Positions 33,787 to 42,984 of a stretch of 64,000 nucleotides of DNA are shown in pieces (position 1 is the first letter of the stretch; every line of letters starts with the position of its first letter). The notes under the pieces were generated by a model. That model ran no database searches. It worked only from the letters and a program-made list of their open reading frames with translations, and was not told the DNA's origin. Source of the DNA: Deltaproteobacteria bacterium (GTDB lineage Bacteria > Desulfobacterota > Syntrophia > Syntrophales > Smithellaceae); the NCBI GenBank assembly GCA_022710585.1, contig JAKLGV010000002.1, forward strand, positions 118,659-182,658. Reading direction: 5' to 3'. The translations under genes and the position numbers were made by a program.

Positions 33787-34722
33787 TTAGTCGAAGTTAA
33801 TTCTTTCTTTTTCAATGACCAGCGGACGTTTTTTAACCTGCGTGAAAATTGCACCGATATATTCCCCGATAATTCCAAGAAAAAACAGCTGTACACCGCC
33901 AAAGAAAAAAATGCCGATGACGAGAGGAGCGATACCCAGCTGAAAACTCTGCCAGTAAAGTAGTTTATAAATGAAATAGCCCGTGGCCACTAAGAGATTA
34001 ACAGCGGCGACAGAAAAACCGATAAAACTGGCAAGACGAAGAGGAATGATGGAATCCCTGGTGATTCCCAGCATGGCCTGATCATATAAATTGTAGAAAT
34101 TGTTTTTTGATTTTCCCTTTTTTCTTATCGGTTGTATGTATGTAAGCAAAGCCCTTTCGAAACCTATTTCACCAAGAAGACTTCTCAGGTCGGGGTGCGG
34201 ATCGTCCAGCTTTCTCAATATGTCGATGATTGATTTATCATAAAGGCCAAATCCGCAATAATTGTTGACTATTTGAATATTGGAAATCTTATTATATATG
34301 TTGTAATAAAGTCGCCTGATAGAGAACATGATGGAAGATTCTTCGCTACTTTCCTTAACGGCAAGTACCAGTTTGTAACCTTCTTCCCATTTTCTGACAA
34401 GATCTTTGATCATAGGAGGGGGATCCTGAAGGTCAGCCATGACAACGATTGATGCATCTCCTCTTGATTGAAGAAGTGCGTGATAGGGCGACTGACCTGC
34501 TCCGAAATTTCTGGAGTTGATAATGACCTTAACATTAAAATCATTCGCTGCGATTTCTTTTAATATTGACACGGTTTTATCGGTTGAGGAATTATCAATA
34601 AAGATATGCTCATATCGATAATCGGGCATTTGTGCGAAGACATCTTTAACCTGTTGATAGACTTCCCTCACATTCTCTTCTTCATTGAAGCAAGGGGTTA
34701 CAATGCTAATGAGCTTTTGCAT
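33787..34722 (-). CDS. GtrB/DPM1-like family 2 glycosyltransferase
   Basis: The 311-residue protein has a GT2 GT-A domain (ISIVTPCFNEEENV, FIDNSSTDKTV, VMADLQDPP with the metal-binding Asp) and two C-terminal membrane helices (about 230-290). This is the build of polyisoprenyl-phosphate glycosyltransferases such as GtrB, which load a sugar onto undecaprenyl phosphate at the inner membrane. Downstream gtrA-like and the upstream radical SAM gene are close by on the same strand. The product could serve the GT-C enzymes elsewhere in the window; that is inference. Confidence 0.9.
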   Translation of the reverse strand: MQKLISIVTPCFNEEENVREVYQQVKDVFAQMPDYRYEHIFIDNSSTDKTVSILKEIAANDFNVKVIINSRNFGAGQSPYHALLQSRGDASIVVMADLQDPPPMIKDLVRKWEEGYKLVLAVKESSEESSIMFSIRRLYYNIYNKISNIQIVNNYCGFGLYDKSIIDILRKLDDPHPDLRSLLGEIGFERALLTYIQPIRKKGKSKNNFYNLYDQAMLGITRDSIIPLRLASFIGFSVAAVNLLVATGYFIYKLLYWQSFQLGIAPLVIGIFFFGGVQLFFLGIIGEYIGAIFTQVKKRPLVIEKERINFD

Positions 34723-34748
34723 TTATTGACATCCATAAAAGATTAATT

Positions 34749-35807
34749 TTAATTGCAAAAATCCTCTTTGCTAAATACTTCCATATAAGGAACAGGAAGT
34801 TTCTTGCCGTAAAATTTGGTCATATAATTTTCGATAAAATTTCTGTCTTCGCCGGATAAGCACTTTGGATTGTGGTTTCTGAAATGTTTTATGCTCATCC
34901 CTCTATCCATAATGGCCCGGAGGCTTTCCTCAAAAATATTGCCGATTCCGATATGGATATAAACACAGGGGAGAACATCGCCATACTGTGTGATATGCAG
35001 GCAGGCGTTGACCGCTCCACAACCTTTATCCATCCCGTAAGAGGGGAACGTATCGCGGTGCAAAACGGGATATTTGTCGTGTGCCTTACGCAGGAATTCC
35101 GCATCATCTTCATTGATGAGTACTTCATGTTTGCCTTCCCATTTGCCGGTACACCGGGCGATCAGCACGTCAATAGTGAAACCATTTTCCCTGGCAAACT
35201 CAGCCATTTGAAACAAACGGTCTGTCTGGCAGTTCTGATGAGTGACAACGGTCTGAATAACCACACTTAATCCCGCTTCTCTGGCCTTCATCATGGCATT
35301 AATGGCTTTGCGGTAAGCTCCCCTGTCGTTTCGATTGGTGTCGTGAATATTTTCATCGAAATCATCGAGGCTTATCTTGACCTTATCGAGTCCAAGTTTT
35401 TTCAGGTGTCTGGCTTTTTCCGATGTCATAAAATGTCCGTTGGTGCTCATGGTCAGGTGGAACTTGTCTGGTTGAAGCGCCGCGATGACTTCATCAAGAT
35501 CTTTAAAAATCAGCGGTTCCCCGCCGGAAAGACAAAACTGGCAAAGTCCCAGTTCGTGCGCCTGATTGCTTATATGAAGCAAATCCTTTGGTGTAAGTTT
35601 TCGACTATCCTTCTTAAATCTTGAAGCCGTACAGTGTTGACATTTGAGATTGCAGGCATAACTGTAGGCAATATCGATAATCGGCGTGGGAATGCCCTGT
35701 TTGAACCGTTCCTCGATTTTGATGACTTTTTCGAAGACTTCAGGTTTTTCGCTTTTGAGTTTTGCTCTTTTTTGCTGCTCTATTTCTTTTTCCGTTACCA
35801 TACGCAT
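34749..35807 (-). CDS. Radical SAM/SPASM protein
   Basis: The 352-residue protein has the iron-sulfur motif CNLKCQHC (C-x3-C-x2-C; the last residue of the motif is Cys) at about residue 52-59 and a C-terminal Cys group (KGCGAVNACLHITQYGDVLPC and KCLSG) that fits a SPASM or twitch auxiliary cluster. Radical SAM proteins of this build modify peptides or sugars; the target is not evident. It lies within the glycan operon between the FkbM-like and GT2 genes, without a short precursor peptide nearby. A role in sugar modification is likely but not shown. Confidence 0.85.
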   Translation of the reverse strand: MRMVTEKEIEQQKRAKLKSEKPEVFEKVIKIEERFKQGIPTPIIDIAYSYACNLKCQHCTASRFKKDSRKLTPKDLLHISNQAHELGLCQFCLSGGEPLIFKDLDEVIAALQPDKFHLTMSTNGHFMTSEKARHLKKLGLDKVKISLDDFDENIHDTNRNDRGAYRKAINAMMKAREAGLSVVIQTVVTHQNCQTDRLFQMAEFARENGFTIDVLIARCTGKWEGKHEVLINEDDAEFLRKAHDKYPVLHRDTFPSYGMDKGCGAVNACLHITQYGDVLPCVYIHIGIGNIFEESLRAIMDRGMSIKHFRNHNPKCLSGEDRNFIENYMTKFYGKKLPVPYMEVFSKEDFCN

Positions 35808-35828
35808 TCTTCTCGAATCATCTTTATT

Positions 35829-36968
35829 TTATATGATCGCGTAGCAGACGGTTTCATACTCCAGTGGTGTATGATGTCTGATATATATTTTATATTCCGG
35901 GACGATTTCTTTGATATACAGAGGAACCTCCCAGAGATGTTCGGGTTTGTGATAAACGCAGATGGCCAGTGTGGGCCTTTGTGTTTTGATAATTTTTTCA
36001 GCTCCCTTCAGCGCTTTTACCTCAGAGCCTTCAATATCCATTTTAATAAAAGTAACTTTTTCATTTTTTAAAACGTCGGAGAGTCGGACGGTTTTGCCGC
36101 TGTCGCTGGCGGCATTGATGACGTTGATAAAAGTACTCTGCATTCCGGATCCTCCGGTCTCATAGTAAACGTCTTTTTCTTCATCCAGCAGACCGAAATT
36201 ATATAATTTTATTCTGTCTTTTTGTTTTGAATCCAGTTTGTCAACCGCCGATGTCATTTCGTTGAAATTTTTTTTATCCAGTTCAAAGGCATAGATGAAA
36301 TTAAATTTATTCCCTGTTCTTTTCATAAAATCAAATATTGTATCGCCGTTATAAGCTCCGACGTCAACAAAGGATTCTGTGTCGCTCAATTTGATAATGT
36401 CTGATGGATAATACTGATCATTGGTAAAGATTTCTTCATAGCCTATCGCGTCAACGTCAAAATCAAACCAGTTTTTTATCAGCGTGAACATGATTTCTTT
36501 TGATCTTTCATCTTCCAGAATGTCCATGACGCTTGCGACGTTTTCTTTAACCAGCTTCAGATTCTGCATGTTTTTGAAATAAGCGTCGTTCAGAAGCCTG
36601 TACTCGGTAACGGCAAATACTTTTTTAAATCCTTTTTGTAATAACTGTTGATGTATTTTTTTGTAATGCTGAGTGGTGATCAGGATGGCGATGTCTTCCT
36701 TATACTTTTCCAGTTCAGCGGGCGGGATACATTTCAAGTCGTTGTGATATATTTTCCCCCATTTTGCCTGATCATTGTCTGATAAAAAATCTATCTTGAT
36801 GTCCGTAAAATTTCTGATGGATGAAATAATCGGGTAGGAAATAGCGCCTATGCCGAAAACACAAACGTATTTTGAGTTTTTGATTTCCCGTTTGATCCTG
36901 TCGATACTGAATTCCTTTTTTTGCATTACCGCGTCAAGGTATTCAGAGATTTCTTTTTTATAATCCAT
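35829..36968 (-). CDS. FkbM-family methyltransferase with N-terminal Rossmann-like domain
   Basis: The 379-residue protein has two parts. Residues 1-130 look like a nucleotide-binding domain (YVCVFGIGAISYPIISSI, then FLSDNDQAKWG and IAILITTQ). Residues 180-370 are an FkbM methyltransferase (SFVDVGAYNGDTIFDFM as SAM motif and FIKMDIEGSEVKALKGA). FkbM enzymes O-methylate sugars or polyketides. The N-terminal part recurs in other glycan-locus FkbM proteins. It lies 23 bp after the Gfo/Idh gene in the same operon. Confidence 0.88.
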   Translation of the reverse strand: MDYKKEISEYLDAVMQKKEFSIDRIKREIKNSKYVCVFGIGAISYPIISSIRNFTDIKIDFLSDNDQAKWGKIYHNDLKCIPPAELEKYKEDIAILITTQHYKKIHQQLLQKGFKKVFAVTEYRLLNDAYFKNMQNLKLVKENVASVMDILEDERSKEIMFTLIKNWFDFDVDAIGYEEIFTNDQYYPSDIIKLSDTESFVDVGAYNGDTIFDFMKRTGNKFNFIYAFELDKKNFNEMTSAVDKLDSKQKDRIKLYNFGLLDEEKDVYYETGGSGMQSTFINVINAASDSGKTVRLSDVLKNEKVTFIKMDIEGSEVKALKGAEKIIKTQRPTLAICVYHKPEHLWEVPLYIKEIVPEYKIYIRHHTPLEYETVCYAII

Positions 36969-36991
36969 CGCCGTATATCAGTCCTTTGTGT

Positions 36992-37999
36992 TTAAAATCC
37001 GATTTGTTTTTTAATGCCCAGAGAAATCTCCAGAACATCTATGCCATCATGAAGCGGGATAGCAACCTCTTTTTTGTTTTCCAGCGCGTCGATGAAATCC
37101 GTTGCTTCATCAACGAACATATCGTTTCTATCAAAATTGTCAGGCACGGAGTGCACAATCGGTGAAATATTACTGTCTCTGGAAATCACAGTTAAGGTTT
37201 TCGCATAATAATCCCATACGACCCTGCCTTTTGTGCCGATGACTTCAAAAAATCTCTTAGGAGGTCTCTGCCAGTAATCGAGATGCAGGGAAACAATAAA
37301 ATTATTCTTATACTCCAGCAACGCTTTGACCATATCCTCGGCGTCACCGCCCAAGGGCGTTATTTTACCGCCGATGGCCTTGACTTTTTCCGGCATGCCG
37401 AAAAACCAGTACAGATAATCAATATCGTGACTGAAACACAAAACCGCTCCTCCACCGCCGTCTTTATACGCGGCGTATGCCTCACGGTAATCTTCCCACG
37501 GATGCCAGTCTTCGATGTTTTCGCCCATTTCAATGTTGGCGCATATGGGTTGGCCTATCTTGCCGTCGGCAACCATCGTCTTCATCTCTATCAAAAGCGG
37601 ATGCCAGCGCAGATTATAACCGATCATGATTTTCAGATTCTTTTTTTCAGCAAGCGTTATCAGTTCCTTGATGCCTTTTTTGTTATATGACAAAGGTTTT
37701 TCAATAAACAGATGGAGCCCTGATTTTGCCGCAAGCAGGGCTGTTTTCAGATGCCGGCTGTTGGGATTGGTTATAAAAACAGCATCAGGTCGGAAATCCT
37801 CAACCGCTTCCTGAAAATTATAATAGGCTTTAACCTCTCTACCTGCTGATTTTTCTTCACTCAGGAATTTCTCGATAAAAGGAGCGTTGGCTCCTCCGCC
37901 TGCTCTGAACAAAGCGACCTCATGACCCAAAGATCTCAGGTTTTTATAATGACGCTGTCCGATGGAACCGATGCCGCAAATTAAGAATTTCATTACCAA
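36992..37999 (-). CDS. Gfo/Idh/MocA-family oxidoreductase
   Basis: The 335-residue protein has the NAD(P) fold (ICGIGSIGQRHYKNL) and the catalytic EKP motif (HLFIEKPLS). It oxidises or reduces a sugar or NDP-sugar with NAD(P). The start overlaps the end of the upstream SDR gene by seven bases, which shows coupling. Its likely substrate is the keto sugar made by other enzymes of the locus, but the sequence alone does not tell which. Confidence 0.9.
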   Translation of the reverse strand: MVMKFLICGIGSIGQRHYKNLRSLGHEVALFRAGGGANAPFIEKFLSEEKSAGREVKAYYNFQEAVEDFRPDAVFITNPNSRHLKTALLAAKSGLHLFIEKPLSYNKKGIKELITLAEKKNLKIMIGYNLRWHPLLIEMKTMVADGKIGQPICANIEMGENIEDWHPWEDYREAYAAYKDGGGGAVLCFSHDIDYLYWFFGMPEKVKAIGGKITPLGGDAEDMVKALLEYKNNFIVSLHLDYWQRPPKRFFEVIGTKGRVVWDYYAKTLTVISRDSNISPIVHSVPDNFDRNDMFVDEATDFIDALENKKEVAIPLHDGIDVLEISLGIKKQIGF

Positions 38000-38739
38000 G
38001 CCGTCCTGCCGCCATCAATGATCAGCGATGCGCCGGTCATATACGAAGACGCGTCGGATAATAAAAACTGGATAATCCCGTTATATTCATCTTTTTTTGC
38101 CATTCTGCCCAGCATATTCAGCGCGCTGTTCTTTTTCACAAAATCTTTTGCCTGACCGTTATACATTCCGCCGGGGACAGCGGCATTAACCCGGATATTG
38201 TATTTGCCGAGATAAGATGCCCACGAGCGCATCAGTCCCAGCAAACCGGTTTTGGACGTAACGTAAGCGATGTCTTTATAATTTCCCTTTTGATAAATGC
38301 TGTTGTTGGGCGCTATAACCGCCAGATCCGAAGCGAGAAAAACAATGGAGCCGCTTTTTTGTTTCATCATAACGGGCGTGACAGCCTGCGTAATAATATG
38401 GGCGGCGGTAAGGTTGACATCCAGTTCTTTTTTCCAGAGTTCCAGCGGATATTTTTCGTAAGGCTTCCAGAAATTTTTAGATGTTTCACTTCCCGGAACA
38501 GCATTGATCGCGGCAACATTGACCATGCCGTCGATGTGTTTATAAGCTTTCAATGTTTTATCCACGGCTTTTTTCACATTTTCCGGGTTTGTAATATCAA
38601 CAGGATTTTGCGTCTGGTTATCAAAGACTACGACTTTAGCGCCGCATGAAGTCAAATGCCTTTTGAACTGAGATCCCAGAAAACCGCTGCCTCCCGTAAG
38701 AATAATGACTTTGCCTTTGACCGAAAATAAATCTTTCAT
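37993..38739 (-). CDS. Short-chain dehydrogenase of the sugar locus
   Basis: The 248-residue SDR has the dinucleotide motif LTGGSGFLGSQF, a catalytic Ser in VFLASDLA, and YVTSK with Tyr and Lys. The Asp-Asn after the second strand (VVFDNQ) fits NAD. It lies 16 bp after the thiamine-diphosphate enzyme and overlaps the Gfo/Idh gene. Such SDRs next to NeuB- or YerE-like genes usually reduce the newly made keto group. Confidence 0.88.
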   Translation of the reverse strand: MKDLFSVKGKVIILTGGSGFLGSQFKRHLTSCGAKVVVFDNQTQNPVDITNPENVKKAVDKTLKAYKHIDGMVNVAAINAVPGSETSKNFWKPYEKYPLELWKKELDVNLTAAHIITQAVTPVMMKQKSGSIVFLASDLAVIAPNNSIYQKGNYKDIAYVTSKTGLLGLMRSWASYLGKYNIRVNAAVPGGMYNGQAKDFVKKNSALNMLGRMAKKDEYNGIIQFLLSDASSYMTGASLIIDGGRTAW

Positions 38740-38755
38740 GGTTTATACCTTTGCG

Positions 38756-40561
38756 TTATTCCGGAATCAGCGGAATCATCATATTGGATTCCAGTTCCTT
38801 CCTGTCCAGAAACGGCCATTGATCCTCCAGCGGTTTGGAAACCATGGTTCCGTCTTCCCTGCGCTGTGAAGCGACTTTCGGTGACACTTTAAAGCCTGGG
38901 ATGACCATAACATCGCATATGACCGGTCCCGGGAAAGCAAGTGCCTCCCTGATTTTAGCTTCCAGTTCACTCGCATCATTAATGCGGATAGCCTTTAATT
39001 TATATGCTTCCGCCACACTGATAATGTCAGGCAAAGTCAATCCCGACGAAGGGTCATTGCCGACATAATGCCCTCCGAAATGCGTCTCCTGCATCGTTCG
39101 AATCGAAGAATAGCCGTTGTTGTTCATGATAAATATTTTTACCGGTAAATCCAGTCTATGGAGGGTTTCCAATTCCTGTATATTTAATTGAAAACCTCCG
39201 TCTCCCGCAACACAGATAGTTCGTTTCCTGTTGTTGGCCAGACAGGCGCCGATGCTGCTGGGCAATTCAAAACCCATGGGGCCAAGGCCGTGATTCGTAA
39301 TGAATTTCTGATTTTCTTTGATTTTAAAGGCCTGAAAATTATATTCAGCGGCGGTACCGGCGCAGCAGGGATTGATAATGTCATCACGGGTCGCTTCTCT
39401 TGATAACACGTCAATCAGCATGTAAGGATTTACCAGTCCTGTATTTGTATAGTACTCCTCCGATACTATCGGATATTTCTTTCTCCATTCTTTAATTTTG
39501 TTTTTCCATGAACTTCTGTCTTTCGTTTTAATGTTATTTATCTGGTCGGCGATTTCGTTAAGGATCAATACGGCATCGGCGATGATTTTTAAATCGATTT
39601 TGAAATTGAGTTTTTTAATTTCATTTTTATCAATATCAATGACAATCTTTTTTGCCGCACGGGCAAAGGATTTGGTATCGAAACCGGTCTGGGTGAAATC
39701 CATTTTTGAACCGATACATAAAAGCAGATCGGAATTCTGCACCGCAAAGTTGGCGGAACGTTCACCCAGAATTCCGCCTCGTCCGGCGTATAATTTGTGT
39801 TCTTCATGAAGCATGTCCATGGCCTTCCAGGTGGGAATGACCGGGATATCCAGCTTTTCAATGATGTCCAGAAACAAATCTTTCGAGTTGGAAATCTTTA
39901 TTCCATCACCGGCGATAATCACGGGCCGTTCGGATTGATTCAGAAATTGAATTATTTTCTTTACAGCGTTTTTCAACGCAGATGACGAAGATTTCTTCTC
40001 ACTCGGTTCTACCGGATTAAAACCTTCCAACACCGTTTCATCGATGATACTTCCCTGAACATCCAGAGGAATATCAAGCCACACAGGCCCCGGTCTGCCG
40101 TTTTTTGCCAGATACAGAGCTTTTTCCAAATGATACCTGATTGAAGAAGGTTCCGTGACGGTAACCGCATATTTTGTTATGGAGCTGACCATGGTGACGA
40201 TATCCGCTTCCTGAATACCCAACTGCCGGATCCCCTTTCCTGTCATCATATCCGATCTTTTGACCTGACCGGAAACGAATAAACAGGGAACGGAATCGAT
40301 CCAGGCGGCGCATACTCCTGTGATGGCATTGGTGCCGCCGGGTCCGGTGGTTACCAGACCGACGCCAAGATGATTGGTGTGCATGGCATACGCTTGGGCG
40401 GCAATGGCAACCGCCTGTTCGTGCAGACAGCACACAGCTTCCACATCTTTGAGTTTGCCCAACGAATCGACCAGGTGCATGGCGCCGCCGCCGGGTAGAT
40501 AAAAGATATGCCCGACTCCCAGCCGGGCAATAAACTGCATAATATAATCGGAAAGTTTCAT
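38756..40561 (-). CDS. Thiamine-diphosphate enzyme of the acetolactate synthase/YerE type
   Basis: The 601-residue protein has the three-domain build of the family: an N-terminal Pyr domain with the catalytic Glu in CCLHEQAVAIAAQAYA, a central domain, and a C-terminal PP domain with the ThDP/metal motif VAGDGGFQLNIQEL...NNNGY. It is not the usual amino-acid enzyme, since no ilvN or ilvC is near and it lies in a sugar operon with rfbFGH close by. YerE, its closest functional parallel known to me, transfers a two-carbon acetyl unit from pyruvate to a CDP-4-keto-3,6-dideoxyhexose. The start overlaps the stop of the HAD gene by four bases. A specific C2-unit transfer to a sugar is inference. Confidence 0.85.
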   Translation of the reverse strand: MKLSDYIMQFIARLGVGHIFYLPGGGAMHLVDSLGKLKDVEAVCCLHEQAVAIAAQAYAMHTNHLGVGLVTTGPGGTNAITGVCAAWIDSVPCLFVSGQVKRSDMMTGKGIRQLGIQEADIVTMVSSITKYAVTVTEPSSIRYHLEKALYLAKNGRPGPVWLDIPLDVQGSIIDETVLEGFNPVEPSEKKSSSSALKNAVKKIIQFLNQSERPVIIAGDGIKISNSKDLFLDIIEKLDIPVIPTWKAMDMLHEEHKLYAGRGGILGERSANFAVQNSDLLLCIGSKMDFTQTGFDTKSFARAAKKIVIDIDKNEIKKLNFKIDLKIIADAVLILNEIADQINNIKTKDRSSWKNKIKEWRKKYPIVSEEYYTNTGLVNPYMLIDVLSREATRDDIINPCCAGTAAEYNFQAFKIKENQKFITNHGLGPMGFELPSSIGACLANNRKRTICVAGDGGFQLNIQELETLHRLDLPVKIFIMNNNGYSSIRTMQETHFGGHYVGNDPSSGLTLPDIISVAEAYKLKAIRINDASELEAKIREALAFPGPVICDVMVIPGFKVSPKVASQRREDGTMVSKPLEDQWPFLDRKELESNMMIPLIPE

Positions 40562-41043
40562 TTTTTACCGGATGCTTTCTTTGCTAAAATCAAATCTAAC
40601 AATTCCCTGACAGCGCCGTTTCCGCCGGATTTCACAGTCACGAGTTTGACGATGTGCTTTATGCTTTCATGAGCGTTAGCCGGTGCGGCGGAGAAGCCCG
40701 CCAATTGCAGCGCACCGAGATCGTTTACATCGTCGCCCATGAAACAGATTTGGTCCAACTCCAGTTTGTTTTTTTTGGCAAATGAACTCAAAGCCGACGC
40801 TTTGTCTTTTATCCCTTTGTAAACATGAACGATTTTCATTTTTTCAGCGAATCGGTCAACCAGCGAATTATCCTCTCCGGAAATTAGAGCAAAGACAATG
40901 CCTGCTTTTGACGCCAGCGAAATGCCCATGACATCGGTAAACGAAAATTTTTTGTATTCCTCGCCGTTGTTTCCCCAGATAAATGTGCTGTCCGTCAGAA
41001 CGCCGTCGACATCCAGAGCCACCGCTTTAATATCTTCCATCAT
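40558..41043 (-). CDS. KdsC-like HAD phosphatase
   Basis: The 161-residue protein is a cap-less HAD with ALDVDGVLTDS (nucleophile and acid Asp), SGEDN and MGDDVNDLGAL, the pattern of KdsC and of the C-terminal domain of some CMP-sialate synthetases. These dephosphorylate 8- or 9-phosphate of a 3-deoxy-ulosonic acid. It overlaps the NeuB-like gene by one base at one end and the ThDP gene at the other. It would remove phosphate from the NeuB-like product. Confidence 0.88.
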   Translation of the reverse strand: MMEDIKAVALDVDGVLTDSTFIWGNNGEEYKKFSFTDVMGISLASKAGIVFALISGEDNSLVDRFAEKMKIVHVYKGIKDKASALSSFAKKNKLELDQICFMGDDVNDLGALQLAGFSAAPANAHESIKHIVKLVTVKSGGNGAVRELLDLILAKKASGKK

Positions 41044-41912
41044 TACCGGCCTTTTCTCCGCAGCTTGATGATGATGGGTTTTTCGCTTTCATAAACCTGT
41101 TTGACACCATCGCCCAAAGACATTTCCACCAGCCTGATGTCCCTTACTAATTTTATGAGACCACTGGGGCCCAAGGATGCCGCCTGATCCGAGCCCCACA
41201 TAGAACGCTCAAGAGTGATATGCCTTTCCACCACGCAGGCTCCTAAAGCGACAGCAGCGCTTGATGAAGGAATGCCGGTTTCATGTCCCGAATATCCCAC
41301 GGGAACTTTATATCGTTCTCTCAAGGCAGGTATTACTTTTAGATTGAGTTCTTTATAGTCGGACGGATAGGTGCTGCAGGTATGCAGAATGATCAAATCT
41401 TTTTTGCCTATGACTTTTACGGCGTGATCGACCTGCTCGATGGTGCTCATGCCGCAGGAAAGGATAATCGGCTTTCCCTTTCTTTTTGTATATTTCAAAA
41501 GTCCGTCATCGGTCAAACTTGCCGATGCTATCTTGTAACAGGGAACATTGAACTGGTCTATAAAATCAACGGAACCTTCATCCCAGCATGAAGCAAACCA
41601 CGCGATTTTTTTGGTTTTGCAGTATTTATCAATTTCTTTATATTCTTTTAAACCGAATTCCAGTCCATACTTCAAATCACCGTTGGTTTTTCCAAAGGGG
41701 TTTTCGCGAGGCTTGGCCAGCTCTTCAGCCGAATAGACGACATCCACCGTGCGTTTCTGAAATTTCACCGCGTCACATCCGGCGAAAGCCGCGACGTCAA
41801 TCAATTTTTTTGCGATATTCACATCACCGTTATGATTGATGCCGATTTCCGCGATAATATAGCAGGGATACCCGTCCCCGACTTTATGCTTGCCAATGGT
41901 TATGTTATTCAT
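41043..41912 (-). CDS. NeuB-family sialic/nonulosonic acid synthase-like protein lacking the SAF domain
   Basis: The 289-residue protein is the TIM-barrel half of NeuB: IIAEIGINHNGD near the start, DAVKFQKRT, YKIASASLTD, ILSCGMSTIEQV, GYSGHETG and VERHITLERSMWGSDQAASL at the end of the barrel. NeuB enzymes condense phosphoenolpyruvate with an N-acyl sugar and normally end in an antifreeze-like SAF domain, which is absent here; the protein stops just after the barrel. The ATG at 41912 is used, since GAGGGGG lies upstream; it overlaps the epimerase stop. No CMP-transferase follows. The product may be a different ulosonic acid. Confidence 0.85.
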   Translation of the reverse strand: MNNITIGKHKVGDGYPCYIIAEIGINHNGDVNIAKKLIDVAAFAGCDAVKFQKRTVDVVYSAEELAKPRENPFGKTNGDLKYGLEFGLKEYKEIDKYCKTKKIAWFASCWDEGSVDFIDQFNVPCYKIASASLTDDGLLKYTKRKGKPIILSCGMSTIEQVDHAVKVIGKKDLIILHTCSTYPSDYKELNLKVIPALRERYKVPVGYSGHETGIPSSSAAVALGACVVERHITLERSMWGSDQAASLGPSGLIKLVRDIRLVEMSLGDGVKQVYESEKPIIIKLRRKGR

Positions 41913-42984
41913 TATTATTGCCCCCCTCATTGAGTTTTATATAGTTAATCGTTTTCTCTATAGCATCCCGCAAGGTGACCCGTTGTTTCAAATTCAATTT
42001 TTTCTGTGCACGTTTTATTGAGGGAACATAGCGATCAATTTGAGCCTTTATATCCGGTTTTTTGGAAATGACAATATCTTTTTTTAGCTTAAGAACAGAT
42101 GAAACTTGTCGGGCGAGGGAACGAATATTGATCTCTTTCTCCGAGCCGACGTTATACGGCACGCACGATTCACCTTTTAAAAATATAGTCCACAAGAATA
42201 TCATTAAATCCGCCGCGTATAAATATGATCGGATGGCCGTGCCGTCACCTTTGATAACAATCGGACCGCCGTTAAGACCGTCGCGGATGAAATTACCAAG
42301 TGCCCACTGGCCGTCCAGTTTCTGAAAGGGACCGACAAAGGCAAAACATCGGGGAATTTTTACTTCAAATCCGCATTGCCGGGCTTTCAACACGGTTAGA
42401 AATTCCGCTGCTCTCTTTCCTTCAGCGTAGGCGGAACGCCAATCAACCGGGTCGGGAGCGCCATAATAATCTTCACTGATACGGGCTGTTTGCGTTGATT
42501 GTTTTCCGTAAACCGCTCCGGAACTGACCAGAAGAAACTTTTTTACTTTACATTTCCTGGCGAATTCAAGAACGCGGCGTGTTCCCTCAACGGTTATGTC
42601 AAACACGTCCAAAGCTTCTTTTTCATTACTCGGAGGATTCAGTGACGCCGCTGCATGAATGATGAAGTCAAATTTGCCCTTGGGAAAATCAAACGAACGA
42701 ACATCGCCGACAAGAAAATGTATGGCAGGATGGTTTGCCAGATGCGGGACTTTTTTCCGGAAAGCTTTTATATCTCTGGTCAGGACAACCATGGAAGCAT
42801 TCAACTTTAATTTTTCGTTTGCCCGGACAAAACTCTCCAGAAACCAGCACCCGAAAAAGCCGGTTCCTCCGGTCATGAAAATTCTTTTATCCCGCAGTTC
42901 ATTCCATAATCCTTTGATGTGCACAAGGATGTGGTCAAGATCTTCCTTCAAGGGATTATCATTCGTGTTTTTTTGCGCTTTCAA
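41905..42984 (-). CDS. NAD-dependent sugar epimerase/dehydratase (extended SDR)
   Basis: The 359-residue protein is an extended SDR with MTGGTGFFGCWFLESF near residue 38, an SSGAVYG active-site strand and RSAYAEGKRAAEF with Tyr and Lys. It acts on an NDP-sugar, as epimerase, dehydratase or reductase. The first 35 residues (QKNTNDNPLKEDLDHILVH) precede the Rossmann fold and are unusual. The start overlaps the methyltransferase stop by four bases. Confidence 0.87.
   Translation of the reverse strand: MKAQKNTNDNPLKEDLDHILVHIKGLWNELRDKRIFMTGGTGFFGCWFLESFVRANEKLKLNASMVVLTRDIKAFRKKVPHLANHPAIHFLVGDVRSFDFPKGKFDFIIHAAASLNPPSNEKEALDVFDITVEGTRRVLEFARKCKVKKFLLVSSGAVYGKQSTQTARISEDYYGAPDPVDWRSAYAEGKRAAEFLTVLKARQCGFEVKIPRCFAFVGPFQKLDGQWALGNFIRDGLNGGPIVIKGDGTAIRSYLYAADLMIFLWTIFLKGESCVPYNVGSEKEINIRSLARQVSSVLKLKKDIVISKKPDIKAQIDRYVPSIKRAQKKLNLKQRVTLRDAIEKTINYIKLNEGGNNNE

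Noticed and set aside
38756..40561. Acetolactate synthase for branched-chain amino acids (ilvB)
   Set aside because: No ilvN, ilvC or other amino-acid genes are near, and the gene overlaps sugar-locus genes on the upstream side.
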